From NCBI RefSeq assembly GCF_030845995.1, contig NZ_CP132719.1, positions 2,232,001 to 2,296,000 on the forward strand: a stretch of 64,000 nt of DNA. Direction: 5' to 3'. Made by a program: the position numbers and the translations under genes. Positions 43,257 through 50,858 of the stretch are shown piece by piece. Numbering within the stretch: the first letter of the stretch is position 1; every line of letters starts with the position of its first letter. The notes beneath the pieces are model-generated. The model saw nothing but the letters and a program-made list of their open reading frames with translations, did no database searches and was not told where the DNA came from. This stretch comes from Geothrix sp. 21YS21S-4 (GTDB lineage: Bacteria > Acidobacteriota > Holophagae > Holophagales > Holophagaceae).

Positions 43257-44206
43257 GAGCGGCTCCCTTCCTTCAACACAGCGAGATCCTCCGGCGCCAA
43301 CGCGAGGGAGGCCGCGCGGATCAGGCTGTCCAGTTGCGCCGGGGTGGTGGCGCTGGCGATGGGCGCGGTGACGCCGGGGCGGGCCATCAGCCAGGCGAGC
43401 GCCACTTCCGCGGGCTTGGCGCCATGGCGCGCGGCCACCTGCTCCAGGGCGCCGAGAATCCGGAAGCCGCGCTCGTTGAGGTAGGCCTTGATCCCGCCCC
43501 CTCGCACGCTCTGACCCAGGTCCGCCTCGCTGCGGTACTTCCCGCTGAGGAAGCCCCGGGCGAGGCTGAAGTAGGTGATGACCCCCAGCCCTTCCGCCAG
43601 CGCGAGGTCCCGCAAGGCTCCTTCGTAGCCCTGGCGGTCGTAGAGGTTGTACTCGGGCTGGAGCACGTCGTAGCGCGGCAGGTCCCGCGCCGCGGCCGCG
43701 TCCAGGGCCTCGCGCACCTGGGCGGCGCTGTAGTTGGAAGCGCCCACGGCCCGCACCTTTCCGGCGGCGATGAGCTTCGCGTAGGCCTCCAGGGTCTCGG
43801 CGTGGGGCACGTCCGGATCGGGCTTGTGGGACAGGTAGACGTCGATGTAATCGGTCCGGAGGCGGCGCAGGGAATCCTCCACCGCCCGCTCGATCCAGGC
43901 CGCAGACAAGCCCTTCCGCCCCGGCCCCAGCTCCATCCCGACCTTGGTGATCAGGACGATCCGGTCGCGGACGCCGCGCTCCCGCATCCACTCGCCGAGG
44001 ATGGTCTCCGACTCGCCGCCCTGGTTCCCGGGCTTCCACGCCGAGTAGACGTCGGCGGTGTCCACGGTCTCGAAACCCGCCGCCAGGAAGCGGTCCAGGA
44101 GGTCGAAGGAGGTCTTCTTGTCGATGGTCCAGCCGAACACGTTCCCGCCGAAGACCAGGGGCGAGATGGCGATGCCGGTGCGGCCGAGGAAGCGCTTGGG
44201 CTGCAT
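43253..44206 (-). CDS. Aldo/keto reductase
   Basis: This 317-residue NADPH-dependent oxidoreductase of the AKR TIM-barrel family carries the catalytic tetrad D49 ('ETVDTADVY'), Y54, K88 ('VLITKVG') and H127 ('YLSHKPDP'). The C-terminal cofactor region 'GVTAPIASATTPAQLD' is present. It resembles the YghZ/YajO-type AKR group, whose substrates are methylglyoxal or other aldehydes. It is a single gene, with its start followed upstream by a palindromic repeat. The substrate is not inferable. Confidence 0.9.
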   Translation of the reverse strand: MQPKRFLGRTGIAISPLVFGGNVFGWTIDKKTSFDLLDRFLAAGFETVDTADVYSAWKPGNQGGESETILGEWMRERGVRDRIVLITKVGMELGPGRKGLSAAWIERAVEDSLRRLRTDYIDVYLSHKPDPDVPHAETLEAYAKLIAAGKVRAVGASNYSAAQVREALDAAAARDLPRYDVLQPEYNLYDRQGYEGALRDLALAEGLGVITYFSLARGFLSGKYRSEADLGQSVRGGGIKAYLNERGFRILGALEQVAARHGAKPAEVALAWLMARPGVTAPIASATTPAQLDSLIRAASLALAPEDLAVLKEGSRS

Positions 44207-44240
44207 GGTGAATCCTCCGCAAGTCAGAACTTCCTTTTTT

Positions 44241-44328
44241 TAACCGCAGATGACGCAGATGGCGCAGAGAAAGATGAAAACGAGGGCCTTCAGCATCTTG
44301 CAAATTTCATCTGCGTCATCTGCGGTTA
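44241..44328. repeat. Dispersed palindromic repeat family B, full hairpin
   Basis: A perfect 21-base inverted repeat: 'taaccgcagatgacgcagat' plus g at 44241-44261 and its complement at 44308-44328, with 46 bases between. Within the arm the unit 'cgcagatga' recurs at about nine-base spacing. It sits between two minus-strand genes. A diverged copy is at 60496. Confidence 0.85.
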
Positions 44329-44357
44329 GACAACCATTCAGCTAGATAGACGGAGGT

Positions 44358-44837
44358 CTATGGAATCGCCACCGACACGCGGTGAATCGTCAGCACGCGA
44401 TCCAGATCCTTGGGATCGAGGCCCACGAGAAATCCCCGGCTGCCGCCGTTGAGGTAGACGCGATCGAGGTCGAAGATGGTGGCTTCGGCGTGAACGGGCA
44501 TGGGCTTGCGGGTGCCAAGGGGGCTGGTGCCGCCCACCAGGTAGCCGCTGTGGCGGTTGGCGGTGTCGGGCTTGCAGGGCGAGACCGATTTCACGCTGAG
44601 CTGGCGGGCCAGTTCCTTGGTGCTCACCTCGCGGTCGCCGTGCATGAGAACCACGAGCGGCGCGCCGGTCTCGTCCTCCATGACGAGGGTCTTGATCACG
44701 GCATGCTCGTCCACGCCCAGCTCCCGGGCGCTCACCGCGGTGCCGCCGCGCTCCTCGTAGCGGTAGAGATGCTCGGCGTAGAGCACGCCCGCCTGCCTGA
44801 GAAGCCGGGTGGCATTGGTGGAGGGAGCCTTGGGCAT
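44358..44837 (-). CDS. ybaK: YbaK/EbsC-type Cys-tRNA(Pro) deacylase
   Basis: This 159-residue protein matches the YbaK editing family: 'STNATRLLRQAGVLYAEHLYRYEE', 'HAVIKTLVMEDETGAPLVVLMHGDREVSTKELA' (lysine of the active site), 'HSGYLVGGTSPLGTRKPMPVHAEATIFDLD' and 'LNGGSRGFLVGLDPKDL'. It hydrolyses Cys-tRNAPro formed by prolyl-tRNA synthetase. The length equals E. coli YbaK. It is a lone gene with the divergent SDR upstream. Confidence 0.93.
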   Translation of the reverse strand: MPKAPSTNATRLLRQAGVLYAEHLYRYEERGGTAVSARELGVDEHAVIKTLVMEDETGAPLVVLMHGDREVSTKELARQLSVKSVSPCKPDTANRHSGYLVGGTSPLGTRKPMPVHAEATIFDLDRVYLNGGSRGFLVGLDPKDLDRVLTIHRVSVAIP

Positions 44838-44871
44838 GGGATCATGATTTCACGACTTCCGGGAGGCGGCG

Positions 44872-45549
44872 ATGGGCGCAGGGGGACTGGTCGGCGGGAC
44901 GGTGCTGGTGACGGGCGCCAGCCGGGGATTGGGGCGCGAAGCGGCGCGGTGGCTAGCGGAGCGCGGGTTCACGGTCATCGCCGGGACGCGGGCGCCCGCG
45001 CTCATTCCGGGGACGGATGTGCTGGCCCTGGACGTGGCGGACGAGGCCTCGGTCCGCGCCGCGGTCGCGCACGTGAAGGCCCGCCACGGCCGGCTGGACG
45101 CGCTGGTGAACAACGCCGCGATCCAGATCGATGGAACGGACGGAGTGCTGGACCTGCCCCTGGAAACGCTGCGGCGCACGCTGGAGACCAACACCCTCGC
45201 GCCGCTGCGGATGGCCCAGGCCTTCGCGCCCCTGATGGGAAAGGGCGGGCGCATCGTGAACGTGAGCAGCGGTGGCGGCCAGCTCTCCACGCCCGCCGCC
45301 TGGGCACCGGCCTACTGCATCTCCAAGACCGCCCTCAACGCCGTCACGGTCCAGCTCTCTGAGGGGCTCAAGCCGAAGGGGATCGCCGTCAACGCCGTCT
45401 GCCCCGGCTGGGTACGCACGGACATGGGCGGCGCCGAAGCCCCGCGCAGCCTCGAAGAGGGCGCGGCCAGCATCCTGTGGCCGATCCTGGAAGCGGGCCC
45501 CGACGTCACCGGCGGGTTCTGGCGGGACGGGAAGCGGATCGAGTGGTAG
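44872..45549 (+). CDS. Short-chain dehydrogenase/reductase
   Basis: This 225-residue classical SDR has the cofactor loop 'VLVTGASRGLGREAARWLAERG' (TGxxxGxG), 'NNAA' after strand 4, catalytic 'NVSSGGG' serine and 'AYCISKTA' (YxxxK), then 'VNAVCPGWVRTDMGG'. The lineage resembles carbonyl-reductase-like SDRs with NADPH preference (R after the glycine loop). It lies divergently from ybaK. The substrate is not known. Confidence 0.9.
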   Translation: MGAGGLVGGTVLVTGASRGLGREAARWLAERGFTVIAGTRAPALIPGTDVLALDVADEASVRAAVAHVKARHGRLDALVNNAAIQIDGTDGVLDLPLETLRRTLETNTLAPLRMAQAFAPLMGKGGRIVNVSSGGGQLSTPAAWAPAYCISKTALNAVTVQLSEGLKPKGIAVNAVCPGWVRTDMGGAEAPRSLEEGAASILWPILEAGPDVTGGFWRDGKRIEW

Positions 45550-45583
45550 GGCCGTCAGCCCGCGCGCTTGGCTCGCGCTTAGC

Positions 45584-45697
45584 ATTCACAAATTGAGGAT
45601 CACCACCAAGACGCGAAGGGCACCAAGACGCACACCCTCAGTGGTCGAGCTCTTCTTGGTGCCTTGGTGGTGAAAAAAATCTTGGGTCTTGATCGCT
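45584..45697. repeat. Dispersed palindromic repeat family A, full copy
   Basis: Arms 'caccaccaagacgcgaaggg' (45601-45620) and 'cttcttggtgccttggtggt' (45652-45671) can fold on each other. The whole element, including the flank 'aatcttgggtcttgatcgct', is the reverse of the one at 30882-31016. It separates the convergent SDR and NAT genes. Confidence 0.8.
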
Positions 45698-45705
45698 CGC
45701 TGGCA

Positions 45706-46494
45706 TCAGCCCTCCAGCGCCCTGAAGCGCGCGCCCTCGGGCACGTCGATCCCGAAAGACTCCCGCAGGATCGGCACGACTTCCTCGGGCGCCAGTTCGC
45801 GGCCCTCCACGCGGTCCCCGTAGATCTCCGCGTAGGCGCGGTTCCGCAGGATCCGCCGCGCCTCGGGACCCGGCAACTGCGCGGTCAGCGTGCGGACGAA
45901 CCGCGACTCGGGGTGGGTGGCGGTGTAGTGGTTGGCCACTTCGAAATCCACCGGGAACCGGGGCTCGGGGCGGAAGGCGTAGAGGTCCGTCCACACCCCG
46001 TCGCGGAAGGATTGGAGGACGCGGGCGTCGCCGTCCGCCGCCACGCGCTGGACGCCGCCGAACTGGGACTGCGGTTCCCCATCGAGGGGCACCGGGCCCA
46101 GCAGCCCCTCGCCGCCGAAGCCCACGTCGGCCAACCACACGCGCCCTTCCAGCCGGACCAGCAGCAGCATGTGGGTGCGGGGCAGCACCTCGGAAGCACC
46201 CAGCCGCACCCGCGCCTCGCAGGCTGCGGCGTCGAAGCCCAGGGCGCGGAGGACGGCGAGAAAGAGCGTGTTGTGCTCGAAGCAGTACCCTCCCCGGCGG
46301 CGGCGCACCAGCTTGGCCTGGAGGGAAGCCAGATCCAGGCGGATGGGAAGGCCCATCTGGATGTCCAGGTTCTCGAAGGGGATGGAGGTGGCGTGGGCGA
46401 AGTGGAGCGCCCGCAGCGCCTCCAGGGTGGGCGCCAACGCGCCGCCGAAGCCCGTGCGCGCGACGTAGGCGCCCAGGTCGAGGTCAGCGGACAT
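45706..46494 (-). CDS. Arylamine N-acetyltransferase
   Basis: This 262-residue enzyme has the NAT catalytic triad: C71 in 'RRGGYCFEHNTLFL', H108 in 'LPRTHMLLLV' and D123 in 'LADVGFGGEGLLGP'. The N-terminal 'LHFAHATSIPFENLDIQMGLPI' is also characteristic. It transfers acetyl from acetyl-CoA to arylamines or hydrazines. Its start overlaps the end of the tautomerase-like gene by 11 bases, so the two genes form a small catabolic or detoxification operon. Confidence 0.93.
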   Translation of the reverse strand: MSADLDLGAYVARTGFGGALAPTLEALRALHFAHATSIPFENLDIQMGLPIRLDLASLQAKLVRRRRGGYCFEHNTLFLAVLRALGFDAAACEARVRLGASEVLPRTHMLLLVRLEGRVWLADVGFGGEGLLGPVPLDGEPQSQFGGVQRVAADGDARVLQSFRDGVWTDLYAFRPEPRFPVDFEVANHYTATHPESRFVRTLTAQLPGPEARRILRNRAYAEIYGDRVEGRELAPEEVVPILRESFGIDVPEGARFRALEG

Positions 46495-46864
46495 ACTGCG
46501 CTTCGCCGTTCCCGAAGGACCAGTCCGCCAGGTCGTTCTCCACCAGGCAGACCAGGATGTCCTCTCGGCGCAGGCCCGGATTCCCGGCCAGGTTTTCCGC
46601 GATGCGGCGGTAGAGGGCCTGCTTCATCTCGACCGTGCGCCCCTTCCGCAGCGTGATCTGGATGGCCACCCAGTCCGCCGACCGCTCGATGCCGAGGTAG
46701 TGCGCGTCGAACACCAGGCCCGAGGCGTGCTCCGTGAGGATGTGGAACCGATCGTCGGCGGGCACGTTCACCGCCGAGGCCAGGGCCTCCTGGACACCGT
46801 CGGAGAGGGCCTGGCGGTAGGCATCGGACACGCCGGCGCGGTGGGAGATTCGGACGAGGGGCAT
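46484..46864 (-). CDS. Tautomerase-superfamily protein
   Basis: This 126-residue protein begins MPLVRI, so Pro2 becomes the N-terminal catalytic proline once Met is removed. It has 'VQITLRKGRTVEMKQALYRRIAENLA' and 'DILVCLVENDLADWSFGNGEAQY', matching the MSAD/cis-CaaD-like tautomerase group of about 130 residues. Relatives act as dehalogenases or decarboxylases. The start ATG is 46864. It overlaps the NAT gene, consistent with co-transcription, and diverges from ggt. Confidence 0.88.
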   Translation of the reverse strand: MPLVRISHRAGVSDAYRQALSDGVQEALASAVNVPADDRFHILTEHASGLVFDAHYLGIERSADWVAIQITLRKGRTVEMKQALYRRIAENLAGNPGLRREDILVCLVENDLADWSFGNGEAQYVR

Positions 46865-46928
46865 GGGATCTCCTGGAGGGTCGTTCATTCTAGGCCCTGT
46901 CATCCTGAGGAACGCTCCCGGAGTTCCC

Positions 46929-48638
46929 ATGCGCCTTCCGAAGGCCCGCCTCCTCCCCTTCCTCGCGGTCGCGCTGGCCGTGGCGCCGCTCACCGGCGGG
47001 GACCGGGTGACGGGCCGGGCCTTCGCCACGCGGTCGGAGGTGGCGGCCCAGCACGGGATGGCCTGCACCAGTCAGCCCCTGGCCACCCAGATCGCCCTGG
47101 ACATCCTCAAGCAGGGTGGATCGGCGGTGGATGCCGCCATCGCCGCGGACGCGGCCCTGGGTCTGATGGAGCCCACCGGCAGCGGCCTGGGCGGCGACCT
47201 CTACGCCATGGTGTGGGATCCCAAGGGAAAGCGGCTCCACGGCCTCAACGCCAGCGGCCGGTCGCCGAAAGCGCTCACCCTCGACCACTTCAAGAAACTC
47301 GGCCTGACCCACATTCCGCCCCACGGCCCCCTGCCCGTGAGCGTGCCGGGGTGCGTGGACGGCTGGTTCGAGCTGCACCGGAAATTCGGGAAGCTCCCCA
47401 TGGCCCAGGTGCTGGCGCCTGCCATCCGCTACGCCCGCGAGGGCTTCCCGGTCAGCGAGCTCATCGCCTACTACTGGGACCGCAGCGTGCCCATCCTCGG
47501 CAAGTTCCCCGGCTTCCTGGAGACCTTCACCGTGGACGGCAAGCGGGCGCCGAAGAACGGCGAGGTCTTCCGCAATCCGCGCCTGGCGAAGACCCTCGAA
47601 CTGCTGGCGAAGGACGGCCGTGACGCCTTCTACAAGGGCGAGATCGCCCGCAAGATCGACGCCTACATGAAGGCCAACGGCGGGTTCCTCAGCTACGAGG
47701 ACCTGGCGGCCCACCGCTCGGAGTGGGTGGAGCCCGTGAGCGCCTCCTACCGCGGCTACGACGTGTGGGAACTGCCGCCCAACGGCCAGGGGATCGCCGC
47801 GCTCCAGATGCTGAACATCCTCGAAGGCTACGATTTCTCCGCGATCCCCTTCGGCAGCGCCCGGCACGTCCACCTGTTCACCGAGGCCAAGAAGCTGGCC
47901 TTCGAGGACCGGGCGAAATTCTACGCGGACGCGGCCTTCATGAAGGTGCCGCTGTCCTGGCTGCTGTCGAAGGACTACGCCGCCCAGCGCCGCGCCCTCA
48001 TCGACGAAACCCGCGCCGCCCGGCGCCTGGAGGCGGGCCATCCCCCCCTGAAGGAGGGCGACACCATCTACCTCACCACCGCCGACGGCGAGGGCTGCAT
48101 GGTGAGCCTCATCCAGAGCAACTACCGCGGCATGGGCAGCGGGATGACACCCGGGGACCTGGGTTTCTGCCTCCAGGACCGCGGCGAGATGTTCAACCTC
48201 GAAGACGGCAACGCCAACACCTACGCGCCCGGCAAGCGGCCCTTCCACACCATCATCCCGGGCTTCATCACCAAAGACGGCGAACCCTTCCTCAGCTTCG
48301 GCGTCATGGGCGGCGAGTTCCAGCCCATCGGCCACGCCCAGATCGCCATGAACCTGATCGATTTTGGGATGAACGCCCAGGAGGCCGGCGACGCCCCTCG
48401 CATGACCCACGACGGGTCGCCGGAACCCACCGGCGAGAAGGGGAAGCTGCCCGGCACCATCCAGCTGGAGAGCGGGTTCCCCTACGAGACCGTCCGCGAG
48501 CTGATGAACCGCGGCCACGGCGTGGGCTGGCTGTTCGGAGGCTACGGCGGCTACCAGGCCATCCGATGGGATCCCAAGCAGAAGGTCTACTTCGGCGCCT
48601 CCGAATCCCGCAAGGACGGCCAGGCGGCGGGATACTAG
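46929..48638 (+). CDS. ggt: Gamma-glutamyltransferase family protein (exported)
   Basis: This is a 569-residue precursor with a Sec signal (MRLPKARLLPFLAVALAVA). The large subunit has 'SQPLATQIALDILKQGGSAVDAAIAADAALGLMEPTGSGLGGD' (family 'GGGxF' variant). Cleavage and catalysis would be at the threonine in 'GDTIYLTTADGEGCMVSLIQSNY' (near 48075), and 'SFGVMGGEFQPIGHAQI' and 'FGGYGGYQAIRWD' complete the small subunit. It would hydrolyse or transfer gamma-glutamyl groups, as from glutathione, in the periplasm. The 'TTADG' site differs from the canonical 'TTHxS', so it may be a cephalosporin-acylase-type or distant GGT. The start is taken at 46929; an upstream extension is not signal-like. Confidence 0.88.
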   Translation: MRLPKARLLPFLAVALAVAPLTGGDRVTGRAFATRSEVAAQHGMACTSQPLATQIALDILKQGGSAVDAAIAADAALGLMEPTGSGLGGDLYAMVWDPKGKRLHGLNASGRSPKALTLDHFKKLGLTHIPPHGPLPVSVPGCVDGWFELHRKFGKLPMAQVLAPAIRYAREGFPVSELIAYYWDRSVPILGKFPGFLETFTVDGKRAPKNGEVFRNPRLAKTLELLAKDGRDAFYKGEIARKIDAYMKANGGFLSYEDLAAHRSEWVEPVSASYRGYDVWELPPNGQGIAALQMLNILEGYDFSAIPFGSARHVHLFTEAKKLAFEDRAKFYADAAFMKVPLSWLLSKDYAAQRRALIDETRAARRLEAGHPPLKEGDTIYLTTADGEGCMVSLIQSNYRGMGSGMTPGDLGFCLQDRGEMFNLEDGNANTYAPGKRPFHTIIPGFITKDGEPFLSFGVMGGEFQPIGHAQIAMNLIDFGMNAQEAGDAPRMTHDGSPEPTGEKGKLPGTIQLESGFPYETVRELMNRGHGVGWLFGGYGGYQAIRWDPKQKVYFGASESRKDGQAAGY

Positions 48639-48669
48639 TGATCATATTTAGGATAGATTCTCAAAACAA

Positions 48670-49344
48670 TCAGATTTTAGCTTCGCCAGAAGCCTTTAAA
48701 TAGAAAGATTTATCTTTCAATACGATAAGAGTGAACTTTGAGTAATTTGGCAAAAAGGACCCTCGCAGACGATCTCGCTCTTCAACATAGATAGGTAACC
48801 AACGGTTGTTGCAAGGCCATTCTCCTAAGTCTGCAGGAATTTCAGGTCTTTGTAATCCATGAAAAACCATGTTTATTGAAAAATGCTGAAAACTGCTGTT
48901 CGAGGAGGCCGTATTATAAAATTCGGCAGGATTGGCGACTCCCGGATAAGCCATGTCACGCCACTTCACTTCGACTCGAATATGTTTATCAGGAGTCTTT
49001 GCTAACTCCCAAGATACAGCTTCGTTGTTCGAGTCCTATGGAATCAGAGTGATATCGCAGTAGGCCCTGTGGCACTTCTGCTGTATGGGAGCTTCTAACA
49101 AAGGAAACCACTTTGTCAGTTGCAATCGTTCCGCATGAAGCAAGAATGTCCGATGAAGGGTAGCACTTAGAGCTGTTTCCCTTTGCCCCCGTATCGCATA
49201 CTCTGCTGGATGGACGGTATTTTGATAACAGTTGAAGAAAAGTGACCAAAATTTCTTTTCACTCATACGAGTAAGTAGAAGCTGCTGCTCTTGTTCCGCG
49301 GGAGCATCCGAAAACATCTCTAAGGTCATAGCAAAAATCTCCAT
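48670..49344 (-). pseudogene. AT-rich hypothetical gene interrupted by an in-frame amber stop
   Basis: One minus-strand frame stays open from ATG 49344 to TAA 48670 except for a single TAG at 49036-49038. Both halves look protein-like: 'EKKFWSLFFNCYQNTVHPAEYAI' before and 'DSNNEAVSWELAKTPDKHI' then 'VKWRDMAYPGVANPAEFYNT' after. Composition is AT-rich against the GC-rich surroundings. The protein would have about 223 residues with the stop read through. A further protein-like stretch upstream in another frame ('VSNQKEDLADFKELGLRVEL', 49374-49488) suggests an additional frameshift. I do not recognise the family. Probably a foreign gene in decay. Confidence 0.55.
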
Positions 49345-49488
49345 ACCTAACCATTTCGGTCATTGTGGACAAAGCCTTAAAGGGCAAGCTGCCATTAGTT
49401 GAAGAGCCTAGCGTTTCTCGCAACTCAACTCTTAGTCCTAATTCTTTGAAATCTGCCAAATCTTCTTTTTGATTAGAAACCTTTTTGA

Positions 49489-50691
49489 CTATAGAAACGC
49501 CACCGGATCCAGCTTCCACTCCCGCGGATCCTCGTAGTCCACGATCTGTTCGCTGGCGCGGGCGAGGTGGAGGTCCCGGGGCTGGAGGCGGAGTTTGCGC
49601 CCGGCGTCGAACACGATCCGCACGGTGGGGCGGAGGAGATCCTCGCCCTGCTCCACCACCACGGCCAGCCGGCCCCCGCTGAGGCGGACGAGGGAGCCCA
49701 CCGGGTAGATGCCGAGGGTCCGGATGAAGGCCTGGACGAGGTCCCCGTCGAGGTGCGATCCGCTCCATTCCAGGAGCTTCTTCAGCACCTCGGTGGGCTC
49801 CTTCGCCGCGTGGTAGACGCGGTTCGAAGTCAGGGCGTCGTAGACGTCCACGATGGCGGTCATCCGCCCGAATCGGGAGATACGGTCGCCTCCGACGCCG
49901 GTGGGATAGCCTCCGCCGGCCATCTTCTCGTGGTGCTCCCCAGCGATCTGGATGACCGTCTCCGACAGCCCGGGGACGCCCGTCAGCAGGTCCCGGCTGA
50001 GGGCCGCATGGGATTTCATCACGGCGAATTCCTCATCCGTGAGCCGGCCCGGCTTGTTCAGGATCTCGGCCGGGACCTTCATCTTCCCCACGTCGTGCAG
50101 CAGTCCGCCGAGGCCGGCTTCCTCCACGGTGGCCGCATCGAGCCCCAGGGCGTGGCCGAAAGACACCAGCAGCGCGCAGACGCTGACAGAGTGCTGGAAG
50201 GTGTAGGTGTCCGCGGCCTTGACCCGCGACAGGCTGATGAGGGCGCCGGGATTCCGCAGGACGGAGTGGCGGACGGCCCTCACCAGAGGGCGCGCCTGCG
50301 CGGGATCCACCTGCTTACCCAGCCGCACGTCGTGCAGCAGGCCCTCCACCAGGCCGCCCGCCTCCTCCAGGATCCGCCGGGCCGCCACGGACTCCTCCTT
50401 CTGGGAGATCCGGGCCGGCTGCAGGGCGGCGCCGGTCTCCGCGGATCCCTTCAGCAGACGATCCAGCCCGCGATCCACCTCTTCCCGCGTCGGCGCGCCC
50501 GCCGCGTCTCCCCCGCGGTCGGTGTCGATGTAGATCTCGTTCAGCCCCTGGTCGCGCATCTTCTGAATCTGCGCGGCCTCCTTCAGCAGGAACCGCTGGC
50601 GCAGAAAACCGTGCTCGAGCCAGCCACAGTTGAGATCGTGAACATACATCCCCACTTGGAGATCCTCGATCCTCACCCGCTTGATGGCCAT
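49489..50691 (-). CDS. HD-GYP domain cyclic-di-GMP phosphodiesterase (DUF3391-type)
   Basis: This 400-residue protein has an N-terminal DUF3391-like domain ('VRIEDLQVGMYVHDLNCGWLEHGF') and an HD-GYP domain from about residue 130: 'HSVSVCALLVSFGHALGLD', 'GGLLHDVGKMKVPAEILNKPGRLT', 'GEHHEKMAGGGYPTG' (HD and GYP motifs), 'AIVDVYDALTSNRVYH'. It should break c-di-GMP to GMP or pGpG. The C-terminal 60 residues form an additional beta-rich segment. It is transcribed from a divergent region facing acnB. Confidence 0.93.
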   Translation of the reverse strand: MAIKRVRIEDLQVGMYVHDLNCGWLEHGFLRQRFLLKEAAQIQKMRDQGLNEIYIDTDRGGDAAGAPTREEVDRGLDRLLKGSAETGAALQPARISQKEESVAARRILEEAGGLVEGLLHDVRLGKQVDPAQARPLVRAVRHSVLRNPGALISLSRVKAADTYTFQHSVSVCALLVSFGHALGLDAATVEEAGLGGLLHDVGKMKVPAEILNKPGRLTDEEFAVMKSHAALSRDLLTGVPGLSETVIQIAGEHHEKMAGGGYPTGVGGDRISRFGRMTAIVDVYDALTSNRVYHAAKEPTEVLKKLLEWSGSHLDGDLVQAFIRTLGIYPVGSLVRLSGGRLAVVVEQGEDLLRPTVRIVFDAGRKLRLQPRDLHLARASEQIVDYEDPREWKLDPVAFL

Positions 50692-50858
50692 TGCGTCCTC
50701 GTCCTTTCCCGATCGGCTCCCGCTCCCGCCGGGATTAAGGGTAGGGAGCGCACCTCTGAGATCGCGTCTCTTCTCTTCTCCGGCGCGGAAAGACTCCCGA
50801 GCCGGATGTAGAATGGCAGTTCGGACCGCGTCCCGCGGCGTTCTCAGGGGAGTTGACC

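Noticed and set aside
49036-49038. Amber stop read through (pyrrolysine or programmed)
   Set aside because: No pylT/pylS or recoding signal is visible, and neighbouring frames also look decayed. A mutation or sequencing error is simpler.
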